Below, one piece after another: positions 1 to 12,550 of a stretch of DNA of 64,000 bases; the first letter of the stretch is position 1; every line of letters begins with the position of its first letter. The position numbers and the translations under genes were made by a program. The stretch spans positions 186,001-250,000 of the forward strand of contig JANAVB010012195.1 of the NCBI GenBank assembly GCA_029216955.1, written 5' to 3'. Below the pieces are notes generated by a model that was not told the DNA's origin, did no database searches, and saw only the letters and a program-made list of their open reading frames with translations. This DNA comes from Iris pallida (taxonomy: Eukaryota; Streptophyta; Magnoliopsida; Asparagales; Iridaceae).

Positions 1-13
1 ATTGTCCAAATAC

Positions 14-3000
14 CGTAAATTGTGCAGCTGCCCTCAGGTGTGCTTCTAGCCTTTCAAGAATCTCATGAGTAATGTCCAGTACACCACTACGCTGAATCAA
101 GGATTTCTTGCTTGCAACAAGTACAGCCTGCATGACTTTTAATTAGTCGAACTTGAAACCTTCCCTATCAATGGTAAAGAACGCTGGCTTTCTACTTTGC
201 TAAATTTAGTCTTGGACACATTCCAGAACTTACTTGGCTTTCTAACACAACACCACCCTCGATTTCTTTCAGGTTGTTTTCTCGCAAAGTCGTCCCACTA
301 CTCACAAGGTCCAGAATAGCATCAGATATGCCCATCTGAGGAAACAAGAGAACAGATGAGCAAGAGATAATGATCACAGTTTTGGGGAAGGAGAGTAAAT
401 ATCATGGTCAGAATTCATCAAGATATATAAATTGCCAGGGAAGTTTGCAGCTTTATTTGCTAATTGAAACTTTAACACAATTTTCACTTGATGAAAAGAT
501 GTGACTTTATTATACATTCTTATAGGAACTAAGAATATCATACCCAACATTCCAAACAGTGAAAGAGTTAATGTTTTCATGGTATCTCGAGGCAGTATGT
601 ATGCTACACCTAGTATTGTGCTGTACTTATACACACACACACACACAAACACACTTATCAGAACTCAGAAGGCAATATAATACTCCCAGGAATGAATTCT
701 AATAAAACATATCAATTTAAAATATAATTGCAAACCATAGTTTGATAAATGAAAAGTGAAGTAGTTCAGAAACTTAATTATAAGAAGCATGAATGCATGA
801 CCTTTCATTCTACATGGCAACTTAGATCAATACATGGACGAGGTTTGAGTGTGAGAGTATTAATTAAAGGAGCTGCTCTAGCTAGGGGTAGACGTAAACA
901 AACTTCGCTTGAGGCACTATTAAAGGATCTGGCATTTGCTAAACTGAGATAAAGGCTTTGTTGTTGTCGTCGTTGTAAGCATGACCTTTAATAATTGGAT
1001 TAGAGTTGTTTGTCAAAACAATATAAAACCATATAGCAAGTAGTCTTCATCCAACAGATAATCATGTTGCAATATCAAGTGATACATAAGACAAAGCCCG
1101 TAGCTATAAACAACAACAGAACCTTAGCTGTTTAGGCCAGTAACATGAATCCATTTTGTTCCATTCAGCTCTATCAAGGGACATTTATAGTATTAACAAC
1201 TACTAAACTCATTCTATAGAACCTGAATTCATGTTCTCTTTAATGTACGCTGCTCCTAGCAATCTCTTCAACTACGATATCTGTAACTTCTTATGGGTGT
1301 ATTTAACAGTCTCCATTGAACATGCTCCTAGCAATCTCTTCAACTACAATATCTGTAACTCCTTATGGGTGTATTTAACAGTCTCCATTCGCTACATTCC
1401 AGATTCAGAGATGCTATTTTTCATCTTCTTCTCTTTTTCTGAAATGTGTCTTAAAATTGCAATATTTTGAGTCATTAATCATGGTGATCTTCTAGTCTCA
1501 TTTCAATTTTGAGAGTATTGTATGGTCGTACCTCACCACAAGCACTTCACCTTGCAATCATGATAACCAATAATGGCAACTCCCACAAAAGGAACATCGC
1601 AGATCCCAGCAATACAAAAAAAAAAAAAAAGGTACGGGAAAGCATTTAAAGGCTTTAGAAAAGATAAATAACCAATGAAGTTGTAATTGCAAAAGTTCAT
1701 ACAAAACTTCTGTAAGATAAGAAAAAGCTACTACTCAGAAGAGAGAAATATCTTTATCTTCTTTTTCTAAGACAGATAACAATTTTTTTCTCCATAAGAT
1801 GCAAGTTAAGAGAGTTCTTACAGCAGGGGCTGCCTCAAGTGCTCCATCAGCTGTGGAGAAGCTGACATGCTTCATACCTTTCTCTTTCATAAATCTAGGC
1901 CCCAGCTGTGAGGACAAATTTGTGATGTTCAATATTCAAGCACCTATTGTTAGCAAAAACAAGTACATGAAGTGAGGAGCTACCATACATATGTAAATCC
2001 AGTTGCAACTCGTAAGGGTCTTTCCTTCGTCCAGTGAGGCATTTGTGCTAGATCTTGTAGGGAGTTTATATTTTCGAAAATGCCATACATAGGAATCTAA
2101 CATGCCGAACATGTGATCATTCCCATTAGTAAACTTAAATATCAAGTTTTTAAAATGCTCATCTCGGAGAGTGCGCTAAGCTGACAATGTACTTACTGCA
2201 ATAGATAAACGGCAATCTCCATACTTTAGCTCATTATGAACTATTATTAGATCCTCAGTTTCCTGTGAAAAAAAGGATAAAAAACATTGATATCGACTAG
2301 GGCGTCCACAGCATCTCATAACACAAGCAAATATAGGCAAAACATATAAAATTCCTACAACTTACTAGCAACTTGAGGATGTTTACAAGATCTGAATCAT
2401 ATGAGATACCTAGTTGTGACAACTTTGTAGCATAGTAATATCAGATTCCTCGATTTAGTGTACCTAGTTTTGCAAAGAATCTGTTGATCTCATTAATGCA
2501 AGTATGTTTCGGCACATGTACTGTTCTTTCTTACTTCCCCTCGAATTTGCTTAGCAAAATGCCTGCTCAAACTCGCAAGACCACATGGTAAATTTTGTGT
2601 GGTCTTTCCTCTGTTCATGAAATGCTAAATTAATCACATTTTATTAAGTTGGACCTAACTGATATTGATGCATAAACCTCTCCTATGTTCACGACGAGTT
2701 TATCCTTGATTACATATACTTGAGAACTGGATGGAAGAACCACAACTAAAGGTATTCTGGATAGATACTTTAAAACATTTGACCTACTGTTATTTTTATA
2801 ATCTCAATAGAGCATGATCCAATGCAGCTCAAGGATTGACCAATTGTTTTAAAGTATCCATCCAGAACCCCTATTGTCATTTTAATTAATATTCTCAAAA
2901 GAGCATGACCTACTGTTATTGTTACTAAATTGTATTTTCTTTTTTCATAGATGCGCTAACAGAAAAAGGTTGTCATATGAAGGTCAAGCATTAAATTGTG

Positions 3001-4609
3001 AATTTATCATTTACCATCATACATAATTTAAAGGTGGAACATAAAACATACTATTAGAGAAGTGGAAGAATAAAAGAACCAACTATTATATCTTACAAGC
3101 TTACCTGTCCATATTCACTGAAAGTGTCAAGCCCTACGATACCTAGGTCTAGGTCCCCAGCATGTAACTTGCGAACAATATCTTTCGGCCGTTGAAACCA
3201 AACCTCCATATTAGAGAGCTACAAAATAATGTTACACAACTGAATGTCATATAGTTTATATAGTGAGTAAACCTTGAAGATCGAGTACAACAACAACAAC
3301 AACAACAAAACCTCGAAGATCGAGTAGTATATGAAAATGAGGTTTATATTCGATATATGTAACCCAAATAGCTGTAACTAGATTTCAGTGGATTACAAAG
3401 AAAGTTGACAAATTGGTTTTATGCAATGAGTTGATAAAATGACTGTTATTTGGCAACCTGAAACTAACACTGAAACTAGGAAAGGAAAGTTCTAGCTTCC
3501 ACATGTGTGTTGTTAGGTTCTCGGAAACTAATTTTAGAAACTTTATGCCACGTCAAGAAAAAAGGAAAGTAGGGACATCTAGTTTCCATCCGAAAGAGTA
3601 GAAAGTGGAGGGAAAAAAGGACCAGCATTTATTATTATTTTTATTCGAAATAATGATGGTAACAATTAATATGGTAAACAAAATATTCGCATGCCATTGC
3701 ATTGCTCTACTTTCTTTATTCTAGTTACTAGCAAAAAAATGCAACTTTTTTTAGCTTGAACTTCACTTTCTCTAGAGTTTCTAAACTCCAAAGTAACATG
3801 CTGGCGGTTGGATGCAAAGAAAGCGAGTGAACTGAAAGCAAAACATAGTCCTCAAAAATAATCCCTACACAAAATAGTTTCAATATCCTTTCCTTTCCTT
3901 CACTTTCCACCAAACTAAATACAACCTTAACTTCCCAACTTTCAAATACTTTTGATTGGCAATTGGTACTCAGAATGAAACCATTATAACTCGTTATGGT
4001 ATCAAAAACATAACTTCTTCTTTTTTCCCTTTTTCTTTTTGATAGATGGCTCTATTTGTACAATTAAACGATAATGCACCTAAAACTGAAATTAACACCT
4101 ATCACTATCTTCATCACACTACCGGCGCAGATACGACAAGACACAGACAATGCATATGGACACGTCATTGATTTTGGCATAACACTAGTGTAATTGGAGT
4201 GTCCGATACGTGTCCGACACGACCAAATCCGTTTTGATAAATAAAAGAAGCACCTGAGGAATATCAGCTACGTACTGCCGCGGATTCACCTGCCTCGCCG
4301 TCAGCTGGCAATTCTAATCACAAACAAAAAAAAATTCGTTAGAGAAACAAAAAAAAGAGAAACTTAAAGAAATTGAATCATTACTTTGAGGAGATTTAGG
4401 GTTTCTTCGGCCATTCTCCCCTTGCTGGGAAGCCCCAACCGGACGACGGTCCGCTCCGACGCCGCTCCATTGGAACCGGCCACCGGGGCCTCCACCGCCG
4501 AGTCGGAGGAGGCGCGGACGGCGAACTGTCGGCGGCTTGCGCATCCGGCGAGGGGAGGATGCTGGCGGCGGAGCTGGAAGAAGCCGTGGATTTCGACGGA
4601 AGCCGCCAT
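14..4609 (-). CDS. HISN1: ATP phosphoribosyltransferase, plastid (exons 1-8, 3' end off the window)
   Basis: This gene encodes the first enzyme of histidine synthesis, which joins ATP and PRPP to give phosphoribosyl-ATP; in plants it acts in the plastid. Exons read on the minus strand: 4609-4385, 4313-4254, 3218-3105, 2262-2197, 2096-1989, 1905-1822, 335-234 and 127-14. Every intron has GT..AG ends and every exon is a multiple of three, giving 291 residues. The start ATG at 4609 is followed by a Ser/Arg/Ala-rich transit-like leader of about 50 residues, then the HisG start [20 protein letters not shown]. Exon 3 holds the [17 protein letters not shown] region. The PRPP-binding signature (E-x5-G-x-S...[10 protein letters not shown]) spans the exon 6/7 junction and fits the PROSITE ATP-PRT pattern residue by residue. 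Exon 8 ends at a clean donor (ACG|GTATTT), so the C-terminal regulatory domain must lie to the left. No frameshift or stop is seen, so the gene looks functional. Confidence 0.95.
631..654. repeat. (AC)n microsatellite in HISN1 intron 6
   Basis: A run of about 12 AC dinucleotides with one interruption (ACAAAC) lies between exons 6 and 7 of HISN1. It could serve as a polymorphic marker; no function is implied. Confidence 0.9.
1251..1389. repeat. 72-bp tandem duplication in HISN1 intron 6
   Basis: Two adjacent copies of a unit start with TGCTCCTAGCAATCTCTTCA (1251 and 1323) and end with CAGTCTCCATT (1317 and 1389). The period is 72 bp and only a few bases differ, so the duplication is fairly recent. 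It sits mid-intron, away from splice sites, so no effect on the protein is expected. Confidence 0.9.
2755..2867. repeat. Small foldback (MITE-like) in HISN1 intron 3
   Basis: The 23-nt arms 2755-2777 and 2845-2867 are inverted copies of each other with one mismatch (arm begins TTCTGGATAGATACTTTAAA), enclosing a 67-nt loop. The shape resembles a short foldback or MITE remnant. I could not see a convincing target-site duplication, so the call stays tentative. Confidence 0.55.
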
Positions 4610-6445
4610 TTTTTCGCTCCAACGAGCTTGTGGTGTTTTGTTGATGAGGAGGATTCTTCTAGGTCACGGTTCGAGTGAAAGCGGGTTTCGGATCCAACCC
4701 GTTTGGCTCCGGATCTGGGAATATGCTTTTTGGATCCTTTAGGTGATTAGTGAATTAGAATTATCAAAAGAAAAAGGGGCTAATTTTGCATAAAATACCT
4801 TCAACTCACTTACATTTTCACTTACTCAACTTTTATGTTTTTTTGTGAACTATTGTTTTATTAGTTAAATGAACTCGATACAGATGAGACAATATCATTG
4901 AGGATATAGACCAAGGTATAGGAGGTCATGTCTGTGTAAACATCCAAGTATAGTAAGGGGTGGAGAAGATTGTACGTAGGACATAGTTGACCAAAAAAAT
5001 GTGATGTCATGTTGACTTGATGTGGGACGTAAGAGAAGAAGATGTGCTTGTTGTTGGACACAACAACTCGCACTTTATCTATTGCATGGCGAGCCTTCCA
5101 TAAGATACCAGTTAATGGCTCAACTATCGCATTGATTAATGCTTCACGGTTCCTTCTATTATCACGTTGCGGAGACCTTGTTTGTATGTGATGTGTAGAA
5201 ACAGACGAAGACCAAGGACCTTGACCTCGAGGGGGGAGCCTCCAATCTAGTATGTTACAAAAGCCACGTTGAAGATTCCTCTGTATGTTCTAACTTTATA
5301 AGTGGTCATTTTGCTATCCTCCCTATGTAAATGTCAAACTTGCACATGGATCCACATCTCTTGGAACTAACTTCTTGCACATTATTGTCCATGTAAATAG
5401 GGGGGTCCTCCATATAAGATTTTAACAATTTGTCGTGAAAAATTGTGTCAAAATCTTAGGAATGCATAAAAAATGTAAAGAATTTGAATCCCATGCACGC
5501 AATTCAATTAGGACTATTATATTTCTACAGAAAACAAAAAAGATTTACCTCTCATTTTCTACTCATTAATCACTCGAACTGATTGGACAACCACCAATTT
5601 GCTTGATAGCACAAACGTGTCCGAGTTATTTGCTTGACAACACAAAACTGCACGAGAATTTGACTATAAGGAATTCAAATTCATTCCATGTGAATGAATT
5701 ACGACTATTTTATCCCTAATGAAAACAAAATAAATTTCACTTTCTCTTTTCAAATTATTTTTACTTTATTAATCACTCAAACATATCTAGGTTAGGTCGA
5801 ACTCGGCCAAAAACCCAAAATGAGTGCTCTTACACAAGGGGAGTCCAACTTTAGTTTTGGAGCATATATGACAAGGCTATGGTTTTTGTTGGACAGAACC
5901 CATATCGATCTTCCTTAGCGACACTAGTGAAAAATAATTTAGGTTTTCGAAGCTTGAAACACTGCAAAGTGAGGTTAATAAAAAGGAAATCTAAATCCGT
6001 TTGGTACCACGTTTTGAAGTTAAAATCGATTTTGTTTGGCTAATATCACTTTTATCTATATAAACATGATCGTTTCTGAGCATGTATAAGTTGTACAATC
6101 GTACATGACTCCAAAAATCGAAATATCCAAAAAAAATTAACTTTCGTATATGTTACTAAATGTGAAGTCTCCATTTTTAGATATAGGTCTCCCTTTTTAG
6201 AAACTACGATAATATGGTCCTTGGAATGTCAGAAAAATATACTTCTTTAGAGTGGAAAAATATATACTTCTTTAGAGTCTCAAAAACAGCCATGCTTACA
6301 AAACCTAACCAAGGTCTACCTTGATTTGAAAACCAAATATCAAGAATTACATTTTTTTTAATCTTCAAGAATTACAAGTTCCCTATTAACCTAATAAAAC
6401 ATATTGATGCCCGACCTTTTCTCTTTTTTCTTCAAGGGGATATCC
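4610..6445. other. Intergenic DNA upstream of HISN1
   Basis: This is the 5' flank of HISN1 (whose 5'UTR and promoter must lie just right of 4609) followed by AT-rich DNA. I see no ORF with recognisable content. At 5500-5780 two diverged direct copies of a stretch containing ATTAATCACTC occur, and 6235-6280 has a short duplicated ATATACTTCTTTAGAGT motif. Neither could be assigned to a known element. Confidence 0.6.
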
Positions 6446-6639
6446 GACCAATTTGGGTAAAGTGCAAAAAACTCCTCGTTAGATTCTCGCATTTTGCACT
6501 AAAAGACCCCATGCTCTTAAAATTTCTGAAAGTATGAAATCTGCTCATTTTGTCCTCTTTCCGTTAACTGGTGTTAAGTGGGGTGTGTAATGACCATTTT
6601 ACCCCTCCACTCTCTCCCTCCCCCCTCTCTCTCCGGTGG

Positions 6640-6757
6640 TACGGAGAGGAGGAGGAGGGCGGCGGGCCTGGCCGGGGTGGGGAGGAGGAGGAGGGAGGCG
6701 GGACTGGCCGGGGCGGAGATGAGGAGTAGGAGGGGGGTTGGGCGGGGAGGAGGGGGG
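6640..6757. repeat. G-rich minisatellite of the MULE, left part
   Basis: Degenerate tandem units of the type GCCGGGGCGGGGAGGAGGAG lie on the plus strand. The array is interrupted at 6762 by the LTR-element insertion and resumes at 14948. The ORFs readable here are low-complexity Gly/Arg or Pro/Ser shadows and are not annotated as genes. Runs of three or more Gs make G-quadruplex formation possible. Confidence 0.85.
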
Positions 6758-6762
6758 GTGCT

Positions 6763-9155
6763 TGTAATGCCCCGCTCCGCACGGTACATTATGCTGAGTC
6801 GTTGACTCGAAGAGTTGCGTTGACCCGATTACGTATCGATGCAAATCGATACAAAAGTGTTAAGTTGTCCCGAGCAATGCATCGAACTAAGTCGATGCGA
6901 AGAGTTGCCTTGTCCCAAAGAATGCATCGAGTGAATCGATACGAAGCGCCACGTTGCCTCGAAGGATAAGTGCGTTGAGAAGGCTCGAAGATTCTAAAAA
7001 ATCGAATCGACCAAGGCGCAAGTCCGAATCGATACAAGTAATGATTTTAGTTGGTTTCATGTGCAGGCTATACGTTTACGCTGAAATATTAGAGGTCGAT
7101 CTTTTGCCTTATTCAGTAAGGGGTCCGCGAAAGCAAATCGTCGCCTTGCGACGGACGGAAGCGTTGGCACGCTAAGGCAAATCGGACGTATAACTCAATG
7201 AAGCACGAAGTGCTCGAATGGCTAAGTCAGGAGAGTTGCCCGTGCGATGAAGTTATGAAATCGAGCCGCAACGGCTCGGCGAAACGATAAGGCACATCGA
7301 TTCAAGGTGGGGGGACATTAACTCTCTTTCCTACTCCGTCATGCTTAAGTAAAATACATATCATTGATTGCTGAGTTAACCTATCAAAGTCACGGGCGTG
7401 GCTCGATAGAAAGATAAATGTAGTGCGTGTCGAACACTAGATAGAACAATTGAAATGAATCGTACGGCAGACGTACGAGTCGCTATGGAACATTGGATAT
7501 CGCAAAGGCGAGCGCCTCGGTGCGTAAGCCGCAATAACATGGGATAATTGTACTCGGCGAGTGCCTTAGTGCACGAACCATACCGTGCCTTCGCGCACGA
7601 GTTAGGACGGCTAGAACATTGAAAGACAATAGGCGAGCGCCCTAGCGCGCAAGCTACGGACATTGAATGCTAAGTCATAGAACATCGGAACTACGGTCGA
7701 AACGTGCCTACGTGCACGAGATAATAAAATGTGGCTTCGTTGCGAAAGAATACAGTTGTGGCATGAATGTGGCGGGACTGTCGGATATGACATAATGCCT
7801 CAAAAGGTGTTCGGGACCTTCGGGTCGTTCGGTTGACGAGCATCGAGTTGAGGCATGATGCTATTGAACATTGAAACGAAGTTTGAAATGTAAGAACATA
7901 AAAAGTTAACGGAAGAAATACGAGATGATAATGCGGCATGGTGTCCTTCGAAATATTCGCTCCCTTCGGGCGTTCGTTGAGGACATTCGGGCGTTGTGCC
8001 AATTGAAATAGAGATAAGCGAACTTGCTTGGTTGTATAAAAATAAGATGCGTTGCATGGTCAAATAGACTTAAAGATATAAAAGCCCGTGCATGGGTATT
8101 CCCTCGAATGCGGCGTGCCAGGGCGCTGGGACCGTTCGGCCTAGGAGGGATTCGTTTTCGGTATTATTGGTGCACTTCATTTAGATGGGTAGCGATCGTC
8201 TGGTGAATGTGATAAGCCACTTGCTGCGATTATTTCGATGGCCTCTGATGTTGGTTAGCAACCGCACAGAGTTAACATCGTCTTATGTTTCGATTCGATA
8301 AATATAAGTCCATTCTAGCCCGAAAAGCTAGTGACCTTCATATAGTTAAGGGCGATGGGTTTGGAAGTGCAAGGTATGCATATATCTGCATGGATGGATC
8401 CTGAATAGCGAGCACTTATCACATGACAGGGAAAACGGATAGGCGTATTCACCTTGCGTCGGTGCAAGGACGAGTGCGTCGATATTGCTAAGTTGTGCCA
8501 CGAATCAAACACGAGATTGCTTGCCTGTTTATTTACGCGAATTGAATAACATGCTTGCCATGCTTTACAGTCTTCGAGTATGCCATGAACTCATCCTAAG
8601 GAGAACATAGAAAGAGAACTAAATTGTATGTTTGCATGAATCAATACAATACTAAATGTCGGTTTGTTAAGTGGGTTTTTGATCAGTACAGCGAGGACGA
8701 AAGTACTAATCCCCCACTAGTTTGCTAGCAGGTTCAGGGATTGGTCTGCTCGCGGCGAAGCTTCACTTGAACGCGTTGAGGCTTGGAGTGTCGAAGCGTA
8801 TTGAAGCGTGTGATCGCATTGACGCTCGGACTCGCGACAGGATTGATGCGGTCGAGATATAGAAGGCATGATGTATGGAATGGTGAAATCCTTTGTGGGC
8901 AAGAGAGAACCTGAGTATTGTAGCCAATCTGGCAAATTCTGTTGGGCTATCGAAAGCCTTTGTAATCTGATTTCGAATATCAATAAAGAGAATCGTTTTG
9001 TATACTCTGTTTTTCTTTCGTTGTGAATGTTCAACTCAAAGATAACCATCTGAGAACTTGTCATCTTGCCTTGCACGAGCGTAACTCCAGGCTCGTGCGG
9101 CATCATGCCCCATGCGAGGACGATAATTCGGGTGATTCCGGGTCGGGGTGTGACA
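6763..9155 (+). repeat. 5' LTR of the non-coding LTR element
   Basis: The LTR begins TGTAATGCCCCGCTCCGCAC and ends GGGTCGGGGTGTGACA. An AATAAAG poly(A)-type signal lies near 8980, about 175 bp before the LTR end, marking the probable R region. LTRs of the same family recur, diverged, at 50936-54387 and at the right end of the window. Confidence 0.9.
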
Positions 9156-12100
9156 AATTGGTATCAGAGCTCTAGGCTCAATTTCCTCTGGACGCTTGCT
9201 TCATTACAATTCCAAAAGTTGCCCACCACCAATTAAAATCACTCTTGACTCTACTCGATGCCGCACTGGATGTTCCATACAATAAGTCTAATACAAATCA
9301 TGTAATTTTGCCGTGTGTTGTTTTGGAAATTACATGGTGTTTGCTGGAAAAGTCGTGAAAGGTTTGTTGCTGCAAGTGTAACAAGTTGCGAGATGTGAAT
9401 TCAAAGATTTGTTGCTGCAGATGCAACACGTCGTGAATTGTAATTTGAGATATTCGTTGGCTGCAACGATCGATACGAGAAATATTGGTAGCATCGATAC
9501 AATGAAAGTCGTAGAATGTTGCTGCAACAATTGCCACGCGTTGATTGTAAATGATGCGTTGAAAAGAAAATGAAAGTTGATATTGAATGTGTCGAACGGA
9601 TTCACATATCGATTTCGAATGTGCGTTGCGATGAAAAGCGATAAGTCAATATCGAATGTGTTGAACGGATTTGAGGATTGACTTTGAATGTTGGAAATAA
9701 AATGTTGCACGAGGTACAACAAATGTCGAAAAATAAATCGATGCACGAGGTGCGGTAAATATCGGAAATAAATCGTTGCACGATGTGCAACGCGTGTCGA
9801 GAGTAAAATTATTGCACGTGGTACAACGCATATCAAAGTGAAATCGCTGCACGAAGTACGACGGATATCGAGAATGAATTATTGCACAAGATGCCACGAA
9901 AGAAAACGAAAGTTATAAATCGAGAAACGAAATCGGTTCGGTTGCGCACCAAGCTTGTGTTGGCAAATGAATGCATTGGCCGAGTTGCGTCGAATTCTGA
10001 TTAATCAGAGTTACGGTTGTGATCAAGCACGATCACTGCGGAAATCGTGAGTCGGAAGAGATCGTTGGTTCGTAAAGAGTACGTTGCGACGGAAGTAACT
10101 TAATTTCTGGGTGGTATATGGCATACCACCGATGCAATGAATGGCTCGATTCCGAGTGGTATATGTGATACCACTTGTGCGATGAATTGCATCGACGTTT
10201 TGTGAGAATTGCGGAAGGTTTGTCCGTAATGGACGAGATAGCACCGAGACTCGATTGAGAATTTGTATAACGGCATGTTGATGCAAGTGTTCTTCGATGT
10301 CCGGTTAGAACGATAAGGCGGAGCTTGTAACATTGAATGATACGTCGATTTAAAAATTTATGTGTCGGTCGAATGACAGGAACTAGCGAAACGATTGTGC
10401 CTTGAGGCAACAATCGGATCGACGGGATAGGAAACTCAAAACGTTGAAATCGAACCGCACGACTTACGAGCTCGATGAAAATGTTGGACGATACAAATTA
10501 TAATCGAATCGCACGACTTGCGATCTCGATAGAAATGTTCGGCTAGGTGAATCAAATCGTACGACTTACAATTTCGATAAAAATGTTGGGCGATGTGAAT
10601 TGCAATCGAATCGCACGATGTGCGACTTCGATGAAGAAAGTTGGTTGACGCGAGTAATCGTGCCTAAGAAATAGTTGGTTACGTTGCGGCGAAACTCATT
10701 TGAGTACGACTGAAAATGTGCGAAACTTTGAGGGCGAAATCGTATGACTTGAGGGTTCGATGTTGGATAATCGGTAACTCAGTTACGCGATCAAAGTATA
10801 GTGGATGCGACAAATCGGAGAACGAGTCGATGCGTATGGAAAAGTTCGTTGCGAACTTGGATGTATGCGATGCGAGTTAAGTTAACGTTGAAACGGATTC
10901 AAAGTTGACCCTTACGTTATCGAAATGGATACGGCGTATCGAGATCGATACGTAAGGAAACGTAAGCGATGTGATAATACAAAATAGAGTGTACCTCGTG
11001 CTATAAAATTTTGTAAGTAACGATACGAGAATGAACGAACTTGGTTGATTGTAAATTTTGTGATTGATCAAAGACGAGACTATAAGTCATCGACGATTGC
11101 TCGATGCATATAGCATCTCGTGTGTCGACCCGGAAATAAGATAGACTCGAACTCGATACGAGTAGATGTTTCGTAAATTACGGAATCATCGACGATAATG
11201 CATGACTCTACTCGGAGGATAGTTGTGCATCAGTTGCGCCGATAGAAATAGTTATGTACGGATTTGATAGTCGCATAGAAATAGTTATGTCGGAACGTGA
11301 TTTGGCTCCGAATTAAGATATAGCATGGTTCATAGTAAACTGTCCTTCGGTGATGATCCACAATTATCGAGCGTAGCTTCGGGGCAGCTGACCCTAGAAG
11401 ACTTGACCGCCAAATCAAATTGAATGCTGCAGACCGTAAGATATGACCCATGCGATATCGCATTTGAGATTTGCGTCGATAACAAATATAGTGTGGTGCA
11501 TGTTGACGATAAGTCTAGGCGATCGAGAATTTTTGGAACAACTTTCGATTGAGAATGATATAGTTAGATTTGAGTATTCGTCGGATGAATATTTGAATGG
11601 TTATGTTGGTCGACGATCAAACTAGAAATTCACCAACGAACTTGGTGATGCGAGTAGGCGATTGCGAGAAACGTGCTATGCACGAGAGAGAACAATAAGG
11701 GAATGACTTACGAGTCATGTCGTTAGATTCGGATTCACCATGCAATTGAGCTTGTGTGAATTGAACTTATGTTCGATGTTGCGAGACGGATAAGTCAGGA
11801 ATTTGGCTAGTGAATTTCCTACTCGATAGGAATCGAACGTAAGACGTATCGTAAGGACCTTCGTGTAAAAGGCGATCGTTGTCTTGAGCACGGTCGCCTC
11901 GATGTAAACTGTCATGTCGGATAGATTGTGGCCTTTGTGCAATGTCAATTTAAACTTGCGTCGGAAGAATTAGAGCACGGTGTCTAGATAAGTAACCTAG
12001 CAGACGTAGTCCTGAATGTTGATGCTTTGCAAGTCAACAAAAGAGAATCATGTCGAGATAGGATACGAAGTGAAACATAAGAAATCGTTGGATAGTGACG

Positions 12101-12550
12101 CCGAACGCAAGCGGAGACTCGTTGTGATCGGATGCGCGACGACTTGACGCGACGCGTAGAATTGATAGTCCCGATGAAATATACAAAGTGAGAAATACGA
12201 CTTTTGAATCGCATCATGTGCCTTAATTTTTGTTGGAGGATCGCGTATGTATCAATATGCATGTGCGCTAGAATTACGAGAACAAGTAATAGAGCCAAGT
12301 CCGATCGAGAATACGAGATGGCAAGTTATTGAGAATAAGAAGTTACGTGTTTGCATTGTTCCGATATTTTACAACTGAGCTTGGCTGAAATACATATATT
12401 GGTGGGATGCCTAAAATATGTGTATAATTCCAAACTAAGTTGTACGATCTAAACGATAGTAAGACGAGATCGTGGAGCGATCTAATGAAACCCTTGGAAA
12501 TTTAGTATTGGTTTCGGTTTGGGACGAACCTTGTTTTGAGTGGTATATTA
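9156..12550 (+). other. Non-coding interior of the LARD-like element
   Basis: These 3.4 kb contain no supportable gene. They hold degenerate internal repeats: around 9700-9890 a motif of the form TTGCACGAGGTACAAC recurs about every 60 bp, and around 10440-10640 a motif containing AATCGAATCGCACGACTT recurs. No clear polypurine tract is visible just before 12551, where the sequence reads GAGTGGTATATTA. Confidence 0.75.
9159..9170 (+). other. Primer-binding site (initiator tRNA-Met type)
   Basis: TGGTATCAGAGC lies three bases after the end of the left LTR. This is the standard plant primer site complementary to the 3' end of initiator tRNA-Met, and it shows that this is the 5' side of the element. 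Confidence 0.9.

Noticed and set aside
4314..4742. ORFs overlapping HISN1 exon 1 (plus-strand 118 codons, minus-strand 102 codons)
   Set aside because: They are other-frame shadows of the GC-rich transit-peptide exon. Only the 4609 frame matches ATP phosphoribosyltransferase and splices correctly.
6564..6844. Proline/serine-rich and glycine/arginine-rich ORFs in the MULE
   Set aside because: Low-complexity translation of a G/C-rich minisatellite, open in several frames at once, with no conserved motif.
9159..9170. A tRNA gene at the primer-binding sites
   Set aside because: Only 12-18 bases match a tRNA 3' end, as expected for retroelement primer sites. No cloverleaf is present.
9156..12550. 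Possible proteins in the LARD interior (168-, 129- and 126-codon ORFs)
   Set aside because: They overlap in several frames, are on the strand opposite to the element, lack recognisable domains and arise from repeated TCG/CGA-rich sequence with few stops.
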